Shown: piece after piece, positions 7,679 through 17,303 of the stretch
Numbering within the stretch: position 1 is the first letter of the stretch
Layout of the letters: every line of letters starts with the position of its first letter
Assembly (NCBI GenBank): GCA_001557035.1
Contig: LSKJ01000355.1
Location: 1-17,980, forward strand
Length of the DNA stretch: 17,980 nucleotides
Reading direction: 5' to 3'
Origin: Rhodospirillaceae bacterium CCH5-H10
GTDB taxonomy: Bacteria > Pseudomonadota > Alphaproteobacteria > Reyranellales > Reyranellaceae
Position numbers and translations under genes: made by a program
The notes under the pieces: model-generated
Databases searched by the model: none
What the model was told of the DNA's origin: nothing
Seen by the model: only the letters and a program-made list of their open reading frames with translations

Positions 7679-9028
7679 GTGCCGATGTTCGACAAGGTCC
7701 TCATCGCCAACCGCGGCGAGATCGCGCTCCGTATCCACCGCGCCTGCCGCGAGATGGGCATCCAGACCGTCGCCGTCCATTCGACCGCCGACAGCGACGC
7801 GATGCATGTCCGGCTGGCCGACGAATCGGTGTGCATCGGCCCGCCGCCGGCCCGCGAGAGCTACCTCAACATCCCCGCCATCCTCTCCGCCGCCACGATC
7901 GCCGGCGCCGACGCCATCCATCCGGGCTACGGTTTCCTGTCGGAGAATGCCCGCTTCGCCGAAGCGGTCGAGGCGCACGGCTTCACCTTCATCGGCCCGA
8001 CGGCGCAACACATCTCGATGATGGGCGACAAGATCGTGGCGAAGCAGACGGCGATGGAACTCGGCCTGCCGCTCGTGCCGGGCTCACCCGGTCCGGTCGA
8101 ATCGATCGAGGAAGTCATCGAACTCGGCGAAAAGATCGGCTGGCCGGTCCTGATCAAGGCCGTCGCCGGCGGCGGCGGACGCGGCATGAAGGTCGTGCAG
8201 AATGCCGAGGCGGCCGCCGAAGCCTTCTCGCTGGCGCGCACCGAAGCCAAGGCCGCCTTCAACAACGATTCGGTCTATGTCGAGAAGTATCTAGGCCGGC
8301 CACGCCACATCGAGATCCAGGTGCTGGGCGACGGGCTCGGCGCCGGCATCCATCTCGGCGAGCGCGACTGCTCGCTGCAGCGCCGCCACCAGAAGGTTCT
8401 CGAAGAAGCGCCCTCGCCCGCGCTGAACGCCGAGCAGCGCAACAGGATCGGCGAACTGGCGGCCGATGCCGTCCGCAAGCTGAAGTACCGTGGCGCCGGC
8501 ACGATGGAGTTCCTGTTCCAGGACGGCGAGTTCTATTTCATCGAGATGAACACCCGCCTGCAGGTCGAGCATCCGATCACCGAGGCGGTGACCGGCATCG
8601 ACCTGGTGCGCGAACAGATTCGCATCGCCTCGGGCGCGCCTCTCGGCCTCACGCAGAAGGACATCGTGATCCAGGGCCACGCCATCGAGTGCCGGATCAA
8701 CGCCGAGAATCCCGAGACCTTCGTACCCTGCCCGGGCCTCGTCACCGACTACCATGCGCCGGGCGGCCTGGGCGTCCGCGTCGATTCCGGCCTCTACGCC
8801 GGCTACTCGATCCCGCCCTACTACGATTCGATGGTCGCCAAGCTGATCGTGAACGGCAGCAGTCGCAACGAATGCCTGATGCGCCTGCGCCGCTCGCTCG
8901 AGGAGTTCGTGGTCGGCGGCATCGACACGACGATTCCGCTGCATCGCCGCATCATCGGCGAGCAGGCCTTCATCGATGGCGACTACGACATCCACTGGCT
9001 GGAGAAGCTGGTCGGCCTGAAGAAGTAG
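7679..9028 (+). CDS. accC: Acetyl-CoA carboxylase, biotin carboxylase subunit
   Basis: This ATP-grasp enzyme carboxylates biotin on AccB using bicarbonate and ATP. The 449 residues match the normal length. Visible motifs are the N-terminal [24 protein letters not shown] (81-90), the glycine-rich ATP loop [11 protein letters not shown] (about 163-173) and the catalytic [14 protein letters not shown] near 290. Two starts are possible: GTG at 7679, five bases after AAGGA, and ATG at 7685, which gives the more usual [12 protein letters not shown] end but has an 11-base spacing. I list the GTG because of the ribosome-site spacing; the difference is two residues. It lies seven bases before aat and is co-transcribed with accB. 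Confidence 0.97.
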   Translation: MPMFDKVLIANRGEIALRIHRACREMGIQTVAVHSTADSDAMHVRLADESVCIGPPPARESYLNIPAILSAATIAGADAIHPGYGFLSENARFAEAVEAHGFTFIGPTAQHISMMGDKIVAKQTAMELGLPLVPGSPGPVESIEEVIELGEKIGWPVLIKAVAGGGGRGMKVVQNAEAAAEAFSLARTEAKAAFNNDSVYVEKYLGRPRHIEIQVLGDGLGAGIHLGERDCSLQRRHQKVLEEAPSPALNAEQRNRIGELAADAVRKLKYRGAGTMEFLFQDGEFYFIEMNTRLQVEHPITEAVTGIDLVREQIRIASGAPLGLTQKDIVIQGHAIECRINAENPETFVPCPGLVTDYHAPGGLGVRVDSGLYAGYSIPPYYDSMVAKLIVNGSSRNECLMRLRRSLEEFVVGGIDTTIPLHRRIIGEQAFIDGDYDIHWLEKLVGLKK

Positions 9029-9035
9029 CGCCCCG

Positions 9036-9686
9036 ATGCTGGAGATCACGCCCGACCTCCTGCTCCAGGCCTACCGTATCGGCGTCTTTCCCATGGGGGA
9101 AAGCCGCGACGACCCGAAACTCTACTGGCTCGATCCGCGGATGCGTGCGGTGCTGCCACTCGACGGCTTTCATTTGTCGCATCGCCTCGCCCGCACGGTT
9201 CGCAGCGGGCATTTCGAGGTCACCGCCGACACCGCCTTCGCCGAGACGGTGCGTGCCTGCGCCGAGCCACGGCCAGGACATCCCGAGAGCTGGATCAACG
9301 AACCCATCGTCGCACTCTACTCGGAACTTCATGCGCGCGGCCACGCCCACAGTGTTGAATGCCGCGTCGACGGAAGGCTGGTCGGCGGCCTGTACGGCGT
9401 CTCGGTGGGTGCCGCCTTCTTTGGCGAAAGCATGTTCAGCCGCGAACGCGACGCCTCGAAGGTGGCTCTCGTTCATCTGGTGGCGCGACTGATCCGCGGT
9501 GGCTTCAAGCTGCTCGATTGCCAGTTCATGACCGAGCACCTGCGCAGCTTCGGCGCGGTTGAGATCCCGCGCGACGACTTCAAGATGCTGCTGACTCCGG
9601 CAATCGAGGCGCCGGCCGAGTTTCAGCGCGAGCTCGGCGGTGCGGATCCCTGCGCCATCGTGCAGGAGAGCACGCGCACATCGTAA
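9036..9686 (+). CDS. aat: Leucyl/phenylalanyl-tRNA--protein transferase
   Basis: This enzyme adds Leu or Phe from aminoacyl-tRNA to proteins with N-terminal Arg or Lys, marking them for ClpS/ClpAP degradation. The 216 residues contain the family signatures: [14 protein letters not shown] at the start, [61 protein letters not shown], and [16 protein letters not shown]. The ATG at 9036 is seven bases after accC. The conserved core ends around LLTPAI, and the last roughly 25 residues form a variable tail whose coding DNA overlaps the opposing DUF2155 gene by 64 bases. Confidence 0.96.
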   Translation: MLEITPDLLLQAYRIGVFPMGESRDDPKLYWLDPRMRAVLPLDGFHLSHRLARTVRSGHFEVTADTAFAETVRACAEPRPGHPESWINEPIVALYSELHARGHAHSVECRVDGRLVGGLYGVSVGAAFFGESMFSRERDASKVALVHLVARLIRGGFKLLDCQFMTEHLRSFGAVEIPRDDFKMLLTPAIEAPAEFQRELGGADPCAIVQESTRTS

Positions 9687-10078
9687 ACGCCGTGGTCGAG
9701 CGCCGACAGGGACGGCGTCGAAGCGAACATCCAGCCGGAGAAAAGCCTTTCCTCCGCCTGCCCGGGCTTGTGATCGATGATGGTGAGATAGGCCACAGAT
9801 TCCGGCGGCGCTTCCGGCACGTTCACCAGACAGTCGCCCACGGTGATCTCGAGCGTGCCGAAGCGCGTCGACTTGCCAACCGGCACATAGAAGCGCTGGG
9901 TTCTCGCCGTCACCTTGTCGAGGCCCTGCAACTCCGCCGACCGGATACCGGGGCCGTCCGGCACGGGTCGCAGATTGGCGTTGCCGGGACGCGGCGGCTG
10001 TTGCTGCTGCTGGGGCGTTTGTGCCGACGCCACGCCGATAGAGGTCGCCAGCACGGCGAAAACGAGCAGCGCGCGCAT
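9623..10078 (-). CDS. DUF2155 domain-containing exported protein
   Basis: This 151-residue protein begins with a classical signal peptide ([18 protein letters not shown], cleavage likely before QT) and a short Gln/Pro-rich linker. The DUF2155 core follows: [48 protein letters not shown] and [29 protein letters not shown]. Two cysteines (GDC and LSC) could form a disulfide. The family has no established biochemical role that I know of; the context is typical of alphaproteobacterial genomes, beside aat and complex I NDUFA12 genes. The ATG at 10078 is two bases after the stop of the preceding small gene. The C-terminal 15 residues beyond the conserved cysteine are coded in the region overlapping aat. 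Confidence 0.9.
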   Translation of the reverse strand: MRALLVFAVLATSIGVASAQTPQQQQQPPRPGNANLRPVPDGPGIRSAELQGLDKVTARTQRFYVPVGKSTRFGTLEITVGDCLVNVPEAPPESVAYLTIIDHKPGQAEERLFSGWMFASTPSLSALDHGVYDVRVLSCTMAQGSAPPSSR

Positions 10079-10080
10079 GC

Positions 10081-10308
10081 TCAGCCCTTCGCGTGGGGTG
10101 TCGTCAACCCGTCGATCAATTCGTGAAGCGCCTGCTTGATCTGAGTCGCATCGCATCCCATCAGGACTCCGTCCTCCAGCGCGTCGGCACAGAGGGTTTC
10201 GATCTCCTGGATGTTCTGGTTCAGGACTTTGATCTTTTCGAGGCACGACACCGGCTTACCGTCCGGCTGTCGCCAGACCGGCGGCTCCTTCGGGGACTGG
10301 GCGCCCAT
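10081..10308 (-). CDS. Small conserved-looking hypothetical protein (75 residues)
   Basis: I do not recognise a named family. Its ATG at 10308 shares one base with the mlaD-like stop codon (TGATG), and its stop is two bases before the DUF2155 start, so it is a real, translationally coupled gene. The protein has no signal peptide or membrane segment. The N-terminal part is Pro-rich (SPKEPPVWRQPDGKPVS). The rest looks helical, with KIKVLNQNIQEIETLCADALEDGVLMGC likely forming an amphipathic helix. There are three cysteines (SCLEK, TLCAD, MGCDA). A cytoplasmic adaptor or helper for one of the envelope proteins encoded beside it is possible but is inference only. A GTG at 10311 would add one residue. 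Confidence 0.8.
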   Translation of the reverse strand: MGAQSPKEPPVWRQPDGKPVSCLEKIKVLNQNIQEIETLCADALEDGVLMGCDATQIKQALHELIDGLTTPHAKG

Positions 10309-10757
10309 CACTTGCTTCCCGTGCTGCCGAACATGAACTTGGCGATCAGCTCCGTGAGCGGGATCGAATCCTGGGTATGCTCGATCTCGCCGCCACTCTT
10401 CAGCATCTGCTTGTCGTTGCCCGGTTCCAGCACGACGACCATGCCCCCGAGTAGCGATTCGCTCACGATCTTGGCGTGCGTGTCGGCCGGCAGATTGACG
10501 TTCGACGCGACCGCGAGGCGCACCACGGCCTGATAGGTCTTGGGATCGAGACTGAAGCCGGTGACGCTGCCCACCTTGACGCCGCTCAGCGTCACGTCCG
10601 CGCCGCGCTTCAATCCGTCGATGCGGCCGAAGCGGGCCACGAGCTCATAGCCGTCAGGTCCGGTGCGATCCGATTTCGCGAAAGCGTAGAAGACGAACAG
10701 GCCGGCCACCACCAGCACCAGCGCGCCCACGATCGTCTCAACAATATTGCGGCCCAC
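10308..10757 (-). CDS. MlaD-like MCE-domain lipid-transport protein
   Basis: MlaD-type proteins sit in the inner membrane facing the periplasm and form hexameric rings that pass phospholipids between the membranes. This 149-residue protein has one N-terminal transmembrane segment (about 7-26, VETIVGALVLVVAGLFVFYAF) and one MCE domain (about 36-115) with YELVARFGRIDGLKRGADVTLSGVKVG and ESLLGGMVVVLEPG, which are typical. A GTG at 10757 was chosen because a purine-rich GGGGGAG lies just upstream and GRNIVETI is the usual beginning; a GTG at 10799 would overlap the upstream gene by 16 bases and lacks a spaced ribosome site. No mlaE, mlaF or mlaC partner is visible here, so they must be elsewhere if it acts in an Mla system. 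Confidence 0.88.
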   Translation of the reverse strand: MGRNIVETIVGALVLVVAGLFVFYAFAKSDRTGPDGYELVARFGRIDGLKRGADVTLSGVKVGSVTGFSLDPKTYQAVVRLAVASNVNLPADTHAKIVSESLLGGMVVVLEPGNDKQMLKSGGEIEHTQDSIPLTELIAKFMFGSTGSK

Positions 10758-10783
10758 GCGCGTCTCCCCCGCTGCCTGCAGCG

Positions 10784-11134
10784 TCAGCCCGGACGCCACG
10801 CCTCATAGGAAGGCTTGGGCTTCTCGCCCGCGGACAGCGTGTGACCCGGCGGCCGGTAGGCATGAGCCGTGCCCGTGAGGTTGGGCTGATGATCCTTCTG
10901 CCAGGCCTTGCGCGGCAGTCCACCGGCAGGCGGCGGCTCGGCCAGCATGTAATGCAGCCAACCGTGCCATTCGGGCGGAATGCGCGATGCTTCCGCGACG
11001 CCGTTGTACATCACCCAGCGCTTGCGACGCGTGCCGGGAACGATGCGCTTGTCCTGGAAGTAGCGGTTGCCCTCAGCATCCGTGCCGACGAGTTCGCCGC
11101 GCATCTTGGTGAAGAGCCAGGTGCCGATGATCAT
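10784..11134 (-). CDS. NDUFA12-type NADH:ubiquinone oxidoreductase accessory protein
   Basis: This 116-residue protein resembles the B17.2/NDUFA12 accessory subunit of respiratory complex I, found in mitochondria and Alphaproteobacteria. Recognisable parts are GTWLFTKMRGELVGTDAEGNRYFQDK, the RKRWVMYNGVAEASRIPPEWHGWLHY core and the Pro-rich ending KAWQKDHQPNLTGTAHAYRPPG. In cells it binds the peripheral arm of complex I, or a related assembly factor does. The ATG at 11134 was chosen because the family core starts here; its ribosome site is poor. It heads the leftward operon with the MlaD-like, small and DUF2155 genes, an arrangement I recall from other Alphaproteobacteria. Confidence 0.92.
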   Translation of the reverse strand: MIIGTWLFTKMRGELVGTDAEGNRYFQDKRIVPGTRRKRWVMYNGVAEASRIPPEWHGWLHYMLAEPPPAGGLPRKAWQKDHQPNLTGTAHAYRPPGHTLSAGEKPKPSYEAWRPG

Positions 11135-11164
11135 GAACCAACCACGTTTAAGGTGACTGCGCCG

Positions 11165-11193
11165 CTTGTACGCGGGCGCTTCATCGCGTGCAA
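11165..11193 (-). promoter_or_regulatory. Possible promoter of the leftward NDUFA12 operon
   Basis: Read on the minus strand, TTGCAC (11193-11188) and TACAAG (11170-11165) are separated by exactly 17 bases, and transcription from about 11158 would give a leader of about 24 bases. Matches to consensus are three and four of six, so this is only a plausible candidate. Confidence 0.3.
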
Positions 11194-11298
11194 CGCGACG
11201 CGAACGACGCTCGACTCGTGTCACTCGCAGCCCCGCCGACCAAGCGATTCGACGAACTGTTGCGCCCTTGCATCATCTAGTATCATCAACATGGTGGT

Positions 11299-11314
11299 CT
11301 ACAAAATATAGTTG
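11299..11314. promoter_or_regulatory. NrdR-like box 1
   Basis: CTACAAAATATAGTTG matches all six most conserved positions of the known NrdR box (C, A, A, T, T and G in acaCwAtATaTwGtgt) and ten of sixteen positions overall. It overlaps the nrdJ -35 element. NrdR is the ATP/dATP-sensing repressor of ribonucleotide reductase genes. Confidence 0.5.
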
Positions 11315-11341
11315 CGCACACAAGATTTTGTAATTTACTAT
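11312..11341 (+). promoter_or_regulatory. Probable nrdJ promoter
   Basis: TTGCGC at 11312-11317 and TACTAT at 11336-11341 are 18 bases apart. Transcription would begin near 11348, giving an 85-base leader. The spacer between the two boxes is filled by NrdR-like box 2, which would block RNA polymerase when occupied. Confidence 0.45.
11318..11333. promoter_or_regulatory. NrdR-like box 2
   Basis: ACACAAGATTTTGTAA matches 12 of 16 positions of the NrdR box consensus and all six core positions. It lies exactly between the -35 and -10 elements of nrdJ. Its start is 19 bases from that of box 1, close to two helical turns, although many known pairs are further apart. Confidence 0.55.
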
Positions 11342-11362
11342 CATCGCGTGCCCATATGTGCG

Positions 11363-11426
11363 TGTTCGACTTGGATCGAACAGCCCCCGCGACAGGGAAC
11401 CAAAAGGCGGGAAAGGGCACGGGGGA
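11363..11426 (+). promoter_or_regulatory. Structured nrdJ leader with a stem that may cover the ribosome site
   Basis: Two stems can be drawn. TGTTCGA (11363-11369) pairs with TCGAACA (11376-11382) around a six-base loop. CCCCCG (11384-11389) pairs with CGGGGG (11420-11425), and the second arm contains the GGGGGA ribosome site of nrdJ. The second stem is all G-C and would hide the start region. It is not a recognisable cobalamin riboswitch: no B12 box is present. Confidence 0.4.
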
Positions 11427-11432
11427 TCGTCG

Positions 11433-15128
<3,696 letters not shown>

Positions 15129-15206
15129 GCATGCGTGGCGTAGCGTACCCGCGTACCCCGGGGGCCTCACGGTTGGGGACCTCATAGCTAACCATAGGAG
15201 ACAGTT
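15129..15206 (+). other. Spacer between nrdJ and the micropeptide gene
   Basis: The 78 bases contain a tandem CGTACCC repeat (15145-15159 region) and a CCCCGGGGG run. I see no T-run terminator and no convincing promoter, so the micropeptide may be transcribed with nrdJ. AGGAG at 15196-15200 is the ribosome site of the micropeptide gene. Confidence 0.5.
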
Positions 15207-15263
15207 ATGGCTGCTAAGAAAAAGGCTGCGAAGAAGAAGGCTGCTAAGAAGAAGAAGCAGTAG
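15207..15263 (+). CDS. Lysine/alanine-repeat micropeptide (18 residues)
   Basis: The frame encodes MAAKKKAAKKKAAKKKKQ and ends in TAG. AGGAG lies six bases before the ATG, an ideal ribosome site, and an in-frame TAG just upstream excludes a longer protein. Ten of 18 residues are Lys and six are Ala. The DNA is three 15-base tandem repeats (15210-15254) coding AAKKK. Five of six Ala codons are GCT, although neighbours use mostly GCC and GCG; this may reflect high expression or a low-complexity origin. The composition resembles the tails of H1-like and HU-like nucleoid proteins, so nucleic-acid binding is a reasonable guess. A lysine-sensing leader peptide is an alternative, but the downstream genes have no link to lysine. 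No membrane segment is possible. Confidence 0.65.
   Translation: MAAKKKAAKKKAAKKKKQ
15210..15254 (+). repeat. Three tandem 15-bp repeats inside the micropeptide gene
   Basis: The units GCTGCTAAGAAAAAG, GCTGCGAAGAAGAAG and GCTGCTAAGAAGAAG differ from each other at one to three positions. Each encodes AAKKK. A 15-bp repeat stays in frame on expansion or loss, so the length may vary between strains. Confidence 0.85.
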
Positions 15264-15318
15264 TCAGGAAAGGGCGTAGGTCAAAGTTTCACTTTGACCC
15301 CTCTAACCAACGCCTTTC

Positions 15319-15362
15319 GGCTTCCGTGTGGGTGCCCCCTTCTGGGGGCCCCACCGGAGGCC
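15319..15362 (+). other. Very stable hairpin
   Basis: GGCTTCCG pairs with CGGAGGCC (one G-U), GTGGG with CCCAC and GCCCCC with GGGGGC, separated by single bulged T bases at 15327 and 15333. The loop is TTCT (15340-15343). No T-run follows, so it is a structural element rather than a standard terminator. Confidence 0.75.
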
Positions 15363-15436
15363 ACATCATAGAAGACGAGCACAAAGCCGATCCGACGCCT
15401 TCGTTCGCGGAGGCGGAAAGGCGAAACTACCAAAGC

Positions 15437-15472
15437 GTCCGGCGGCCTCAGGTCTGCCGGACTTTTTTCTTT
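15437..15472 (+). terminator. Intrinsic terminator
   Basis: GTCCGGC (15437 region) pairs with GCCGGAC (15456-15462), and the stem continues with GGCC/GGTC around a TCA loop with one bulged T. It is followed by TTTTTTCTTT at 15463-15472. The strand asymmetry of the T-run shows it ends rightward transcription coming from nrdJ, the micropeptide or the RNA region, insulating the TetR operon. Confidence 0.88.
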
Positions 15473-15477
15473 CAAGC

Positions 15478-15506
15478 TTGAAGCGGTCCGGTTTCCGCAC
15501 TACATG
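15478..15506 (+). promoter_or_regulatory. Possible promoter of the tetR-efflux operon
   Basis: TTGAAG at 15478-15483 and TACATG at 15501-15506 are 17 bases apart. The predicted start near 15513 coincides with the ATG at 15514, so the mRNA would be leaderless. The -10 match is weak. Confidence 0.35.
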
Positions 15507-15513
15507 GCGGAAC

Positions 15514-16161
15514 ATGGATACTGACCGGTCAGTCAATACGGCACCAGCCGCTCCAGGCCGGGTTCGGCGGCCGGAAGACCGCGCCTCCGAGATCGCCCGG
15601 GCAGCGCTGGATCTGTTCGTCACGCGCGGCTTCGCGGCAACCAAGCTTGAAGACGTCGCCAAGGCCGCCTCGGTCAGCAAGGGCCTCCCCTACCTCTACT
15701 TCAAGAACAAGGAAGAGCTCTTCAAGGCGGTCATCACCGAAGCGGTCGCCGGGCCGCTCGCCGTAGCGACCGAGATGATCGACCAGTTCGAGGGCACGAG
15801 CGAGGAACTGCTGCGCCAGCTGGTCGCCGGCTTCCGCGCCTTCGAGGAAAGCCCGGCCGGCGGGGTCGTGAAGCTGATCCTGGCAGAGGCCGGCAATTTT
15901 CCCGACGTGGCGCGCTTCTACTGCACGAGCTTCGACGTACGCGGCCGCGATCTCTTCGCCCGCACGCTTCGCCGCGGCGTGGACAGTGGCGAGTTCCGCC
16001 CCCTCCCCGACCTCGAGGCCACGGCCGTCATCATCGTACAGCCGCTCGCCATGTTCTCCGTATGGAAGCGTTCGCTGGCGCCTTTCGACCCCGGCAAGGT
16101 CGACAGCGACCAGTACTACGCCGCCTACTTCGATTTCGTCATCAAAGGACTACGGTCATGA
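15514..16161 (+). CDS. TetR-family transcriptional regulator
   Basis: This 215-residue regulator probably represses itself and the RND efflux genes behind it. The N-terminal DNA-binding domain (about 22-70) is typical: ASEIARAALDLFVTRGFAATKLEDVAKAASVSKGLPYLYFKNKEELFKAVI, with the recognition helix around SKGLPYLYF. The C-terminal half is the helical ligand and dimer domain, resembling the TetR_C group of AcrR-like efflux regulators. The ATG at 15514 was chosen because upstream in-frame codons run through the terminator; it has no good ribosome site. The 14-bp palindrome at 15520-15533 covers codons 3-7. Its stop overlaps the adaptor start by four bases (ATGA). The inducing compound cannot be told. 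Confidence 0.92.
   Translation: MDTDRSVNTAPAAPGRVRRPEDRASEIARAALDLFVTRGFAATKLEDVAKAASVSKGLPYLYFKNKEELFKAVITEAVAGPLAVATEMIDQFEGTSEELLRQLVAGFRAFEESPAGGVVKLILAEAGNFPDVARFYCTSFDVRGRDLFARTLRRGVDSGEFRPLPDLEATAVIIVQPLAMFSVWKRSLAPFDPGKVDSDQYYAAYFDFVIKGLRS
15520..15533. promoter_or_regulatory. Probable TetR operator inside the tetR coding start
   Basis: ACTGACCGGTCAGT is a perfect 14-bp palindrome, a form common for operators of TetR regulators of efflux pumps. It lies in codons 3-7 and just downstream of the predicted transcription start, a position suited to autorepression. It is the only such site seen near the operon. Confidence 0.6.
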
Positions 16162-17291
16162 AGACCAAGGGCAAGATGTTCCTCGTTGTCATCGCCGCCG
16201 TGCTGGTGCTGGGCGGCGGCGCCTACGCATGGAAGAATGGCAAGGACACCTCCAGGGCCGGTAGCGGTACCGTCGCGACGAAGCCAGCCGAGCGCCCGTT
16301 GGAGCTGATCCCGGCCGAGGTCCACACGATCAAGCCGCGCGGCCTGCTCGACGTCGTCCGTTTCACCGGCACCACCCAGCCGATCGACCAGACCATCGTG
16401 AAGGGCCGCGTCGCCGGCCGGCTGGCCGAAGTGCTCGTCCGCGAGGGCGACCGCGTTACCGAAGGCCAGGTCCTGGCCCGCTTCGAGACCACCGAGCTGC
16501 AGGCCAAGTTGAACGAGCGGCAGTCGGCCCTCGAGGCCGCCCGCGCCGACGCGCGCTGGACCGCCCGCGACCGCTCCGACAAGGAGACGCTGGCCAACCG
16601 CAACATCGTCTCGCAATCGGCCGCCGACCAGGCGCGCGCAACGGCGGAGAACCGCGCCTCCATGGTCTCGGTCGCCGAGGCCCAGCTCGAAGTCGCCCGC
16701 AAGAACTTCGCCGATGCCGAGGTGAAGGCGCCGTTCGACGGTGTGGTCGGCGAACGCATTGCCAACCAGGGTGAGTCGCTGCCAATCGACGGCAAGATTC
16801 TGGCGCTGCTCGACACCAGTCACGTCGAGATCGCGGCTCAGATGCCGGCAGCCGACGTGATCCGCATGAAGGTCGGGCAGATCGCGAACGTGACGCTCGA
16901 AGGCTTCGGCGACCGCGTCTTCAGCGGCAAGATCACCCGCATCAGCCCAACCACGCAGGCCGGCTCGCGCTCGATCCCCGTCTATGTCGAGATCACCGAC
17001 CGTCACGAGGCGCTGCGCGGCGGCCTGTTCGGCACCGGCAGCGTTACCGTGCAGGAGAAGGGCCACGCCCTGGCGGTGCCCGCAGCGGCGATGCGCAAGG
17101 ACGACCAGGGCGACTATGTCCTGGTGGTCGAGAACGGCGTGCTGGTGCGCAAGCCGGTCGGCGCTGTCCGCACATGGTCGCGAGGCGAACTGGTCGAAGT
17201 GAAGGGCCTCGAATCGGGCATGACGGTGGTTTCGGCCCCCCTTCCCGGCCTGCAGGCCGGCCAGCCGGTCAAGATCGTCGAGACCCGCTAG
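16158..17291 (+). CDS. RND efflux pump periplasmic adaptor (membrane fusion protein)
   Basis: This 377-residue protein links an inner-membrane RND pump to an outer-membrane channel. It has an N-terminal signal anchor (about 6-24, KMFLVVIAAVLVLGGGAYAW) without an obvious lipobox. A biotinyl-lipoyl half-domain follows (TIVKGRVAGRLAEVLVREGDRVTEGQVLARFE), then a coiled-coil hairpin (about 115-180, LQAKLNERQSALEAARADARW onwards) and the second lipoyl half (FADAEVKAPFDGVVGERIANQGESL). A beta-barrel and a membrane-proximal domain ending in KIVETR complete it. Order and length fit AcrA/MexA relatives. The ATG overlaps the tetR stop by four bases, and the pump gene starts 12 bases later, so all three are one operon. 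The transported substrates are unknown. Confidence 0.95.
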   Translation: MKTKGKMFLVVIAAVLVLGGGAYAWKNGKDTSRAGSGTVATKPAERPLELIPAEVHTIKPRGLLDVVRFTGTTQPIDQTIVKGRVAGRLAEVLVREGDRVTEGQVLARFETTELQAKLNERQSALEAARADARWTARDRSDKETLANRNIVSQSAADQARATAENRASMVSVAEAQLEVARKNFADAEVKAPFDGVVGERIANQGESLPIDGKILALLDTSHVEIAAQMPAADVIRMKVGQIANVTLEGFGDRVFSGKITRISPTTQAGSRSIPVYVEITDRHEALRGGLFGTGSVTVQEKGHALAVPAAAMRKDDQGDYVLVVENGVLVRKPVGAVRTWSRGELVEVKGLESGMTVVSAPLPGLQAGQPVKIVETR

Positions 17292-17303
17292 GACACGCCG
17301 ACC

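Larger units (their letters stand above)
11135..11432. other. Divergent intergenic region between the NDUFA12-like gene and nrdJ
   Basis: These 298 bases hold no convincing gene. The left half is GC-rich and contains a possible leftward promoter. The stretch 11270-11350 is markedly AT-rich for this genome and holds the nrdJ promoter and two NrdR-like boxes. The last 85 bases are the folded leader of nrdJ. Confidence 0.7.
15269..15472 (+). ncRNA. Candidate structured RNA or long 3' UTR made of consecutive hairpins
   Basis: Four stem-loops follow the micropeptide stop. The first (15269-15317) has an outer AAAGG(G)CGT/ACGCCTTT stem around a perfect 9-bp hairpin at 15279-15299 with loop TTC. The second (15319-15362) is about 19 bp with two bulged T bases and loop TTCT. 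The third (15396-15415) is an 8-bp stem with loop TTCG. The fourth is the terminator at 15437-15472. No protein gene fits this stretch, and I recognise no known RNA family. It may be an independent small RNA or the tail of the nrdJ/micropeptide transcript. Confidence 0.5.

Noticed and set aside
11358..11432. Upstream in-frame extension of nrdJ by 25 codons
   Set aside because: It would translate the folded leader, starts about ten bases after the predicted transcript start without a ribosome site, and the residues do not resemble a reductase end. ATG at 11433 has a strong site.
11383..11432. Cobalamin riboswitch before nrdJ
   Set aside because: GCCCCCGCGACA looks like part of the riboswitch core, but there is no B12 box (AGCCAGGAGACCTGCC-like), and only about 40 bases remain before the start codon.
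15279..15299. Terminator directly after the micropeptide gene
   Set aside because: The 9-bp perfect hairpin is followed by CCTCTAACC, not by T residues. The true terminator is at 15437-15472.
15328..15513. Longer tetR gene starting at 15328
   Set aside because: The extension runs through the stable hairpins and the intrinsic terminator, and the added residues lie before the normal TetR N-terminal helix.
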